A stretch of DNA of 5,441 nucleotides from Phyllobacteriaceae bacterium (GTDB taxonomy: Bacteria > Pseudomonadota > Alphaproteobacteria > Rhizobiales > Ancalomicrobiaceae). Shown here piece after piece: positions 1-4,718 of the stretch. The stretch is taken from NCBI GenBank assembly GCA_012517025.1, contig JAAYVT010000171.1, positions 1 to 5,441 on the forward strand, in the 5' to 3' direction. How positions within the stretch are numbered: the stretch's first letter is position 1; every line of letters begins with the position of its first letter. A program made the translations under genes and the position numbers. Under the pieces are notes generated by a model, which was not told where the DNA came from, ran no database searches, and saw nothing but the letters and a program-made list of their open reading frames with translations.

Positions 1-94
1 CGCCTCCCCCGCCGCCGTCGACGCCGGTGTTTGCCCGGGCCGGCGCCGTGCGCAGCAGGATCCGGACGCCCCGCCGACGGCGGTTCGTCTCCAT
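1..94 (-). CDS. Possible start of an unidentified protein, cut by left edge
   Basis: An ATG at 94 on the minus strand opens a frame that stays open for 31 codons to the window edge. Nearly every codon ends in G or C, as in the real genes here. The predicted N-terminus is Arg-rich (NRRRRG near residues 4-9) and then Gly-rich (about residues 27-31). It has no convincing hydrophobic segment, so no signal peptide or membrane helix is claimed. The ribosome-binding site is weak. I do not recognise a family. GC-rich non-coding DNA often stays open by chance over this length, so this may not be a gene. If real, it lies back to back with the tRNA gene. Confidence 0.22.
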   Translation of the reverse strand, partial: METNRRRRGVRILLRTAPARANTGVDGGGGG

Positions 95-340
95 GCTCAG
101 CCAATATCGCGTCTCCGCGTCGCGGCTCGCGGTCACCCGCGCGCGACGTCCGATGTCACTAGTCGGCAACAGTCTAGCAGGGGAACACCCTCTGACAAGG
201 GCGCAGGGGTGGGTTCGCGGGTCGAGATGCGACATTTTCGCCCCCGCGAGGAGCGCGATCGGCCCGCGGCGGGGCTCGGCGCGAACCGGACCGGACGAGG
301 CCGGTTGTCCACCGCGGCGAAGAGAGTGGCGAGGGAAGAC
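95..340. other. Intergenic stretch with no recognised gene
   Basis: This stretch precedes the tRNA promoter. Its open frames give Arg/Ala/Gly/Pro-rich translations without family resemblance, typical of non-coding GC-rich DNA. It contains a somewhat AT-richer patch around 155-185. I see no repeat, RNA gene or clear promoter in it. Confidence 0.5.
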
Positions 341-369
341 TTGAAACCGGCGAAGCGATCGGCTAGAGA
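341..369 (+). promoter_or_regulatory. Putative promoter of the tRNA-Gln gene
   Basis: TTGAAA at 341-346 matches the sigma-70-type -35 consensus at five of six bases. TAGAGA at 364-369 is a weaker -10 match. The spacer is exactly 17 bases. The bases just after the -10 (GGCGCCC) are GC-rich, like the discriminators of stringently controlled stable-RNA promoters. Transcription would start near 376, giving a 5' leader of about 33 bases. Start site and activity are inferred. Confidence 0.45.
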
Positions 370-385
370 GGCGCCCACCGGTGAC

Positions 386-401
386 GAGCGGCACGCCGCT
401 C
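386..401 (+). repeat. Perfect inverted repeat in the tRNA 5' leader
   Basis: GAGCGGC (386-392) and GCCGCTC (395-401) are perfect inverted complements around two bases. In RNA this would make a six-pair stem with a four-base loop, ending seven bases before the mature tRNA 5' end. It could affect RNase P processing, or be a chance palindrome in GC-rich DNA. Confidence 0.4.
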
Positions 402-408
402 TCCCTGC

Positions 409-482
409 TGGGGGATAGTTTAACGGTAGAACAGCGGACTCTGACTCCGTTAGTCTTGGTTCGAATCCAGGTCCCCCAGCCA
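409..482 (+). tRNA. trnQ: tRNA-Gln (anticodon CUG)
   Basis: The 74-base sequence folds as a complete cloverleaf. The acceptor arms TGGGGGA (409-415) and TCCCCCA (472-478) pair perfectly. The D-arm carries AACGGTAG. The anticodon stem GCGGA/TCCGT (434-438, 446-450) closes with one G-T pair around the loop CTCTGAC, so the anticodon is CTG at 441-443, reading CAG. The T-arm has the TTCGAAT loop. The discriminator base is G and the CCA tail is encoded (480-482). The U1-A72 acceptor end is as in other bacterial tRNA-Gln. The 3' end faces the ars locus, which begins about 145 bases downstream on the opposite strand. Confidence 0.97.
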
Positions 483-518
483 ACCGGTTTCTCACGCAAT
501 CCAGTCTTCGACGACGAA

Positions 519-540
519 ACCGCGATCTTCGGTTCGCGGT
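519..540 (-). terminator. Possible terminator hairpin after the minus-strand ars operon
   Basis: ACCGCGA (519-525) and TCGCGGT (534-540) form a perfect seven-pair stem; in the plus orientation the loop contains a stable C(UUCG)G element. Read on the minus strand, the hairpin lies about 87 bases past the stop of the ArsC-ArsN2 gene and is followed by TTTCGTCGTC, a weak U-tract. It could end the minus-strand ars transcript. The poor T-run leaves this uncertain. Plus-strand readthrough from the tRNA would also meet it. Confidence 0.38.
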
Positions 541-626
541 GCGTCGACGCGCCGTCGCAGGTGCGCAATGCCGCCGACGCACGCGACTCGACGGGCAGGT
601 CCGCCTTGCTAATCGAGAGAGCCCCC

Positions 627-1454
627 TCAGAGCCGAATTCGGCGGGTGAGCAGCACCGCCGAGGCGGGGCAGAGCGACCGCGCCTGACGGGTTTCGAGAA
701 TGGAGGCCGGTGCATCGCTCCGGGCGACGCGGGCGAAGCCCTTCGCGGCGAGCCAGTCGGCGACGGTGGTGGTCAAGGTCCAGGCGCGCCGACCGCCGGC
801 GTCGAAGGCACGCCGGAGAGCGCGGGCGAGGATCGCCTCGCCGAAGCGATTTCCGCGCGCCTCCGGGAGGACGACGAGCGAGCGCATCAGAACGTCGGCG
901 CCGTAGGCCTCGAAACCGGCGTAGCCGACCGTTCGCCCGGAGAGCGTCGCGTAGACGAAGAAGCACCGCCCCGGTTCGCCGAGATCGTCGATCGGCAGGC
1001 CCGCCGCGGCGAGCGCCGAGACGAGACCGGGGTCGTCGCCGGCGACCGGGTGGTCGCGCAGCGCCGGCGCGCCGTCCTCCTCGACGAAGTCGGGCAGCGA
1101 CACGTCCGGCAGCAGGTCGAGCACGACGTCGGAGGGACGGCAGAGCTTCACGCCCAGCGGCGTCGCCACGATCGGGCCGTCGAGCAGGATCGGATGGGCG
1201 GCGATCGCCGCGAGCCGATCGGCGTCGGTGATCGTCGGTCGCCCGAGACCGAGGTCGGCGAAGGGGGTCCCCTTCTCGCGCAGCACGTCGGCGAGCGCCC
1301 CCCCCATGCGGGCGACGCGATCCATGATTTCGTCGGGCGTCGGCGGCGTTTTCCGAACTTCGACCACCGTCGGCTGGATGCCGGCGTGGCGGATCAGGGA
1401 GAGAGCGTCGCGCGAAGTGCCGCAGGCGGGGTCGTGCCAAATCGTGACGTCCAT
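627..1454 (-). CDS. arsC: Fusion: glutaredoxin-type arsenate reductase ArsC + ArsN2-type GNAT acetyltransferase
   Basis: A 275-residue cytoplasmic protein with two domains. Residues 1 to about 118 match glutaredoxin-dependent ArsC, which reduces arsenate to arsenite: HDPACGTSR (7-15) carries the catalytic Cys11, and TPLG and LCRPSDVVLDLLP follow at about 98-116. By R773 ArsC numbering, Arg59 and Arg106 match Arg60 and Arg107, but the position of Arg94 is Gly93. After a short linker (about 119-133), residues 134-275 form a GNAT acetyltransferase of the ArsN2 kind, with an acetyl-CoA loop RGNRFG (200-205) and the family-like ending LCPASAV (261-267). ArsN1 is known to N-acetylate arsinothricin; the ArsN2 substrate is less clear. 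I place the start at 1454, where homologous ArsC proteins begin. GAGG lies six bases upstream and overlaps the stop of the preceding gene, only eight bases away, so translation is probably coupled. Confidence 0.93.
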   Translation of the reverse strand: MDVTIWHDPACGTSRDALSLIRHAGIQPTVVEVRKTPPTPDEIMDRVARMGGALADVLREKGTPFADLGLGRPTITDADRLAAIAAHPILLDGPIVATPLGVKLCRPSDVVLDLLPDVSLPDFVEEDGAPALRDHPVAGDDPGLVSALAAAGLPIDDLGEPGRCFFVYATLSGRTVGYAGFEAYGADVLMRSLVVLPEARGNRFGEAILARALRRAFDAGGRRAWTLTTTVADWLAAKGFARVARSDAPASILETRQARSLCPASAVLLTRRIRL

Positions 1455-1462
1455 GTTCGACC

Positions 1463-2332
1463 TCACTTCGTGCCGATGTGCGTGGTGGCGCCGTCGAGCC
1501 GGCCGATCTCGCGCAACCGCTCGGCGAGCGCCGTCGCGTCGAGGTCGGCGATCGGCAGGGCGGCGAAGGCGGAGACGCGATTCTCCAGACGGCGGAAGGC
1601 GGCGACGAAGGCCGTCTCCTTCTCGACGTCGGTCGCTTCCGCCGCCGGATCGGCGATGCCCCAGTGGGCGGTGATCGGATGGCCCGGCAACACCGGACGG
1701 GCCTCGCCGGCGACCGAATCGCAGAGGGTGAACACGAAGTCCATCACCGGTGCGTCGGGTCCGGTGAATTCGTCCCAGCTCTTCGAGCGCAGCCCTTCGG
1801 TCGGATGCCCCGCTTTCTCGAGCACGCGGATCGCGATGGGATCGACCTCGCGCTTCGCGCGGCCGCCGGCCGAATGGGCGACGAAGCGATCCCCGCCGAG
1901 CGCCCGTAGGAGGCTCTCCGCGAAGATCGAACGGGCGGTGTCGTCGGCACACAGGAACAGCACGTCGTAGGGATGGTCGAGCCCGGCGGAGCTCCGCGAC
2001 CGCGAGGAACGGGGCGAAGCCGTGGGTTCGACGTCGAGGGCCTCCGGATGAGCACGGCAGCAGTCGCCGAGCAGAAAGTCCGCCAGCGAGCGAATGCCGT
2101 CGATGCGGGCGCGATGGACGATCGAGCGGCCGCGGCGCTCCGGCGTGATCAGGCCCGCCCGCGCCAGGATGCCGAGATGGCTGGAGAGCGTGTTCGGCGG
2201 CACACCGAGACGACGGGCGATCTCGCCGACGGCGAGCCCGTCCGGCTCGTGCTCGACGAGCAGACGGACAACTGCCGAGCGGGTCGCTTGCGACAGTGCC
2301 GAAAGGGCGAGGAGAGCTCGGTTCGATTCCAT
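1463..2332 (-). CDS. arsRC: Fusion: ArsR-family repressor + LMW-phosphatase-type arsenate reductase domain
   Basis: A 289-residue protein. Residues 1 to about 90 are an ArsR-type winged helix with recognition helix PPNTLSSHLGIL (45-56) and wing ERRGRSIVHRAR. It lacks the CVC site of classical ArsR but has a CysCys pair (91-92) in the context FLLGDCCRAHPE, as in ArsR proteins that bind As(III) near the end of this domain. A Ser/Arg/Pro-rich linker (about 100-118) leads to a low-molecular-weight-phosphatase-type ArsC domain (122-289). That has CX5R as CADDTAR (128-134) and the general-acid DP in HWGIADP (223-229). Two features are odd: the P-loop has DDT where family members usually have GNS, and Arg212 stands where the family usually has a second cysteine after Cys204. 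ArsR-ArsC fusions are known, for example in Leptospirillum. I infer an arsenic-responsive repressor whose reductase activity is doubtful. The start at 2332 has no clear Shine-Dalgarno; the helix fits it well. Confidence 0.92.
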   Translation of the reverse strand: MESNRALLALSALSQATRSAVVRLLVEHEPDGLAVGEIARRLGVPPNTLSSHLGILARAGLITPERRGRSIVHRARIDGIRSLADFLLGDCCRAHPEALDVEPTASPRSSRSRSSAGLDHPYDVLFLCADDTARSIFAESLLRALGGDRFVAHSAGGRAKREVDPIAIRVLEKAGHPTEGLRSKSWDEFTGPDAPVMDFVFTLCDSVAGEARPVLPGHPITAHWGIADPAAEATDVEKETAFVAAFRRLENRVSAFAALPIADLDATALAERLREIGRLDGATTHIGTK

Positions 2333-2350
2333 ATTTCGGCGAATATCGAA
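2331..2350 (-). promoter_or_regulatory. Putative ArsR operator over the arsRC start codon
   Basis: ATATT (2331-2335) and AATAT (2342-2346) are inverted repeats, and TTCG (2335-2338) pairs with CGAA (2347-2350) in an overlapping arrangement. On the minus strand this reads TTCGATATTCGCCGAAATAT, an AT-rich island in GC-rich DNA. The site includes the start codon and a possible -10 (GATATT), with TTGCCT 15 bases further upstream as a poor -35. An ArsR dimer here would block transcription. The start would then be close to the ATG, so the message may be leaderless. All of this is inference. Confidence 0.42.
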
Positions 2351-2940
2351 GCATGAAAGCGGAGGCAAGGGGTCGGATGGTCGCGGGGGGCCGCCGAAGC
2401 GTCGCCGGGACGCGAGGCATGGGCGAAAGGAGGCGCTCGAGCCGAGACCCCGGCCGGGGGCGCTTCCGTCGCCGGTCCCGGCAGCGCGGGAGCGAAGTGG
2501 ACGGAAGGCGATCGGCACCGCCGCGATTCCCCCTCGCCCTGTCCGTCGAACCCGCGAGCGCGTGATGTCGTCGCAGCAGGCATGCGCTCCAGAGGACACG
2601 AATCCCATGCGGCAGATGCGGCACCCGCTGCGTCTCGACACGTCTCGGCCGCGTCGCCTCACGCAATCGAGCGCGGCAGAACCGCGAGGCACCCGAGGCG
2701 TTCCCGATCGCCGTCGTCCGACGGCGCCTCGTCGTCCTCAACGCCGTGTTCCGGACCGGCACACCGGATCTCGCCCTCGCACGACGCGATCGCCCGCGCG
2801 GCGCGTCGGAAAGCAACGGCGCGAGAGGCGACACGACTCGCGGTCGGTCGAAGGTGGCGCCGACACGAACGATCGGCACGGGCGCCACGGTCGCCCGGTC
2901 CGGCGACGCGCTCATGCCGTCACCCGCGTCGCCCGTCGGC
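2351..2940. other. Long divergent intergenic region with no recognised gene
   Basis: About 590 bases lie between the two operator-like sites. Translations in all frames are Arg/Ser/Pro-rich and resemble no family I know. I see no tRNA, transposase remnant or CRISPR repeat. One compact palindrome, CGCCGTCG-TC-CGACGGCG, lies at 2709-2726 and has no T-run after it. The region is long for two divergent ars promoters and could hold a decayed gene, an untranslated RNA or nothing. Confidence 0.5.
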
Positions 2941-2941
2941 G

Positions 2942-2996
2942 TATGCGCAGTGATCCGAATGGACCGGGCCACATATTCGGATCAGCTTATGCGCAT
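2942..2996 (+). promoter_or_regulatory. Putative ArsR operator/promoter region of the arsR-permease operon
   Basis: A perfect ten-base inverted repeat, TGATCCGAAT (2951-2960) and ATTCGGATCA (2975-2984), is separated by 14 bases, so the arm centres are 24 bases apart. It is flanked by two direct copies of TATGCGCA (2942-2949 and 2988-2995). The second copy is part of the palindrome ATGCGCAT (2989-2996), and GCGCAT recurs at 2999-3004. The site ends just before the arsR start, where autoregulating ArsR proteins usually bind. The inner ATATTCGG resembles ATATTTCGG in the other operator. No confident -35/-10 pair can be read. Binding by either ArsR is inferred. Confidence 0.55.
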
Positions 2997-3002
2997 CGGC
3001 GC

Positions 3003-3323
3003 ATGAGCGGAGATGCGACAGTGACGACACCGACCGATCTGATGGCCGCGCTGGCCGAGCCGACCCGGCTCGAAGCACTGCGGTTGCTGTGGGACGGCGA
3101 GGAGCATTGCGTCTGCGAATTGATGCACCGGCTCGGCGCCAGCCAGTCGCGGATGTCGCGGCACATGCGCGCGTTGGAGATCGCCGGTCTCGTCGCCTCG
3201 CGGCGCGACGCGCAGTGGGTGCGTTACCGGCGCCGCAGCCGCCTCGATCCGGCGGTGGCGGCGGTGGTCGACGCGGTGCTGGCGCTGCCGATCCCGCCGG
3301 CCGAAGAGGAGGAAGCGGCATGA
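3003..3323 (+). CDS. arsR: ArsR-family arsenic-responsive repressor (CVC type)
   Basis: A 106-residue winged-helix repressor of the ArsR/SmtB family. HCVCELM (35-41) carries the Cys36-Val-Cys38 metal site of E. coli-type ArsR; the third cysteine of the R773 protein is Met41 here, and two cysteines are known to be enough for As(III) response. The recognition helix is about SQSRMSRHMRAL (47-58), followed by the wing RRDAQWVRYRRR (67-78). The tail is Pro- and Glu-rich. As(III) or a related thiophile should release it from DNA and induce its own operon. The start is uncertain: ATG 3003 has no Shine-Dalgarno, whereas GTG 3021 has GGAG eight bases upstream and still keeps the whole domain (100 residues). 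Its stop overlaps the permease start. Confidence 0.93.
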   Translation: MSGDATVTTPTDLMAALAEPTRLEALRLLWDGEEHCVCELMHRLGASQSRMSRHMRALEIAGLVASRRDAQWVRYRRRSRLDPAVAAVVDAVLALPIPPAEEEEAA

Positions 3324-4393
3324 CCTCGACTTGTCCCGTCCCGCGCGGTCCCGCCGCCGCCGGTCCGCAACGGGCCGGCACCGCGGTGTGGCTGCTCGCC
3401 ACCGCCGCCGCCCTGGTGGCGTGGGCGGGCGTCTATTCGGTGCTGCAGCCGACCGCCGACGGTCTCGTCGCCGCGCTCCCGCTCGAGCCGGCGGGACATG
3501 CCGCCGAGGCGGCCCGGTTCTTCTTCTACGACACGCCCAAGGTCTTGATGCTGCTCGTCCTCGTCGTCTTCGCGATGGGGGTGGTGCGCAGCTTCTTCTC
3601 GGCCGAGCGCACCCGGGCGCTGCTCGCCGGGCGCCACGAGGGCGTCGGCAACGTCGCCGCCGCCGCGCTCGGCATCGTCACGCCGTTCTGCTCCTGCTCG
3701 GCGGTGCCGCTGTTCATCGGCTTCGTCTCCGCCGGAGTGCCGCTGGGGGTGACCTTCTCCTTCCTGATCGCCGCGCCGATGGTCAACGAGATCGCCCTCG
3801 GCCTGCTCTTCGCGCTGGTCGGCTGGAAGGTCGCGGCGACCTATCTGGTGTTCGGATTGCTGGTCGCGATCGTCGCCGGCTTCGTGATCGGGCGGCTGCA
3901 TCTCGAGGGTTGGCTGCAGGACTGGGTGCGCGACGTCCGCGCCGGCACCGCCGACCTGCCCGAGGACGCCCAGACGGTCGTCGACCGGCTGCGGGCCGGT
4001 CTCGACGCGGTGCACGACATCGTCGGCCGGGTGTGGATCTGGGTGATCGGCGGCATCGCGGTGGGCGCAGCGATCCACGGCTGGGTGCCGGTCGACTTCG
4101 TCGCCTCCGTGATGGGACGGGGGGCGTGGTGGTCGGTGCCGGTCGCGGTGCTGATCGGCATCCCGATGTATTCCAACGCCGCCGGCATCATCCCGGTCGT
4201 CGAGGCGCTCCTCGCCAATGGCGCGGCGCTCGGCACCGTTCTCGCCTTCATGATGAGCGTGATCGCGCTCTCGGCGCCGGAAATGGTGATCCTGCGCAAG
4301 GTGCTGACCGTGCGCCTGCTCGCCGTCTTCGTCGTCGTGGTGGGGCTCGGCATCCTCGCCGTCGGCTTTCTGTTCAACGCCCTCTTCGTCTGA
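3320..4393 (+). CDS. arsP: ArsP/YraQ-type (UPF0718, DUF318) membrane permease, probable arsenical exporter
   Basis: A 357-residue inner-membrane protein with about eight or nine hydrophobic segments (roughly 22-42, 74-93, 112-138, 142-166, 171-191, 238-255, 270-294, 302-325, 333-356) and a charged loop at 192-237. The family signature TPFCSCSAVPLF is at 121-132 and APMVNE at 152-157, with a second conserved segment GIPMYSNAAGIIP at 280-292. ArsP members of this family export trivalent organoarsenicals such as methylarsenite; other members have no proven substrate. The ATG overlaps the arsR stop (ATGA) and follows a perfect AGGAGG seven bases upstream, so it is co-transcribed and probably translationally coupled. 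ArsR control and nearby arsenate reductases support an arsenical substrate. Neither ArsB nor Acr3 is present in the window. The exact substrate is inferred. Confidence 0.9.
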   Translation: MTSTCPVPRGPAAAGPQRAGTAVWLLATAAALVAWAGVYSVLQPTADGLVAALPLEPAGHAAEAARFFFYDTPKVLMLLVLVVFAMGVVRSFFSAERTRALLAGRHEGVGNVAAAALGIVTPFCSCSAVPLFIGFVSAGVPLGVTFSFLIAAPMVNEIALGLLFALVGWKVAATYLVFGLLVAIVAGFVIGRLHLEGWLQDWVRDVRAGTADLPEDAQTVVDRLRAGLDAVHDIVGRVWIWVIGGIAVGAAIHGWVPVDFVASVMGRGAWWSVPVAVLIGIPMYSNAAGIIPVVEALLANGAALGTVLAFMMSVIALSAPEMVILRKVLTVRLLAVFVVVVGLGILAVGFLFNALFV

Positions 4394-4415
4394 GGGGCCT
4401 TCTAGGAGACCATCC

Positions 4416-4649
4416 ATGAAACACGTCGAAATTCTCGGATCGGGATGCAAGCGCTGCCAGACCACGGCGGAGATGGTGAAGGCGGAAGCCGATCGCCTGG
4501 GCATCGAGATCGATCTGAAGAAGGTCACCGACTACGCCGCGATCGCCGGCTACGGCATCGCCTCAACCCCCGGCGTGGTGATCGACGGCAAGGTCGTCCA
4601 TGCCGGCGGGTTGCCGAAGGCGGAAGACATCGCCGGCTGGCTCGGTTGA
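4416..4649 (+). CDS. Small thioredoxin/glutaredoxin-like protein (TM0996/MTH895 family)
   Basis: A 77-residue cytoplasmic thioredoxin-fold protein of the compact redox family (thioredoxin_3). The active site CKRC (11-14) follows the first strand and a Gly-Ser-Gly turn. The cis-proline is in STPGVVIDGK (50-59), and the usual GGLP turn follows at 64-67. It is much shorter than true thioredoxin (about 105 residues), as is normal for this family. AGGAG lies seven bases before the ATG, and only 22 bases separate it from the permease stop, so it is the third gene of the arsR operon. Small proteins of this type are often encoded beside such permeases. It may reduce an arsenate reductase or act on the permease cysteines; which one cannot be told here. 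Confidence 0.92.
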   Translation: MKHVEILGSGCKRCQTTAEMVKAEADRLGIEIDLKKVTDYAAIAGYGIASTPGVVIDGKVVHAGGLPKAEDIAGWLG

Positions 4650-4655
4650 GCCGGC
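4636..4655 (+). terminator. Weak hairpin over the thioredoxin stop codon
   Basis: GCTGGCTC (4636-4643) and GAGCCGGC (4648-4655) form an eight-pair stem with one G-T pair and a GGTT loop, covering the stop codon. A run of five T lies at 4673-4677, about 17 bases further on, too far for a standard intrinsic terminator. It may reduce readthrough into the next gene, or be a by-product of coding sequence. Confidence 0.25.
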
Positions 4656-4718
4656 GAAGGCGCAGATAATCCTTTTTCAATGCTCTTTCCGGCAAATTGA
4701 GGCCGGGAGGAGTGCGAC

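Noticed and set aside
381..1970. Long plus-strand open frame (529 codons) opposite the two ars fusions
   Set aside because: It begins across the tRNA gene, its translation has no family resemblance, and the minus strand holds clear ArsC, ArsN2 and ArsR motifs. It is an antisense shadow of GC-rich codons.
2319..2330. GGTTCGATTCC, similar to a tRNA T-arm or an att copy of the tRNA-Gln end
   Set aside because: It is the complement of the first arsRC codons, no cloverleaf surrounds it, and the similarity to the tRNA ends after a few bases.
1463..2692. Upstream extension of the arsRC gene to an ATG at 2692
   Set aside because: The extra 120 residues are Arg/Ser-rich without family similarity and would run through the operator-like site. 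The ArsR domain begins naturally at 2332.
2709..2726. Palindrome CGCCGTCG-TC-CGACGGCG as a terminator
   Set aside because: It has no T-run on either side and no gene ends next to it. Such palindromes are frequent in GC-rich DNA.
627..2972. Upstream extension of the ArsC-ArsN2 frame to 2972
   Set aside because: The extension is antisense or out of frame to arsRC and intergenic DNA. ArsC proteins begin at the MDVTIWHDPACG segment, with a good ribosome-binding site at 1454.
3224..4528. Minus-strand open frame of 434 codons opposite the permease, His/Asp/Glu-rich
   Set aside because: The odd composition is what the complement of hydrophobic membrane codons gives. The plus strand has the clear permease signatures.
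4646..4670. TTGAGC and GATAAT as a promoter for the DUF2336 gene
   Set aside because: The spacer is only 13 bases, too short for a sigma-70 promoter.
4680..4700. Six-codon upstream frame before the DUF2336 gene
   Set aside because: It has no clear ribosome-binding site, and so short a frame is expected by chance.
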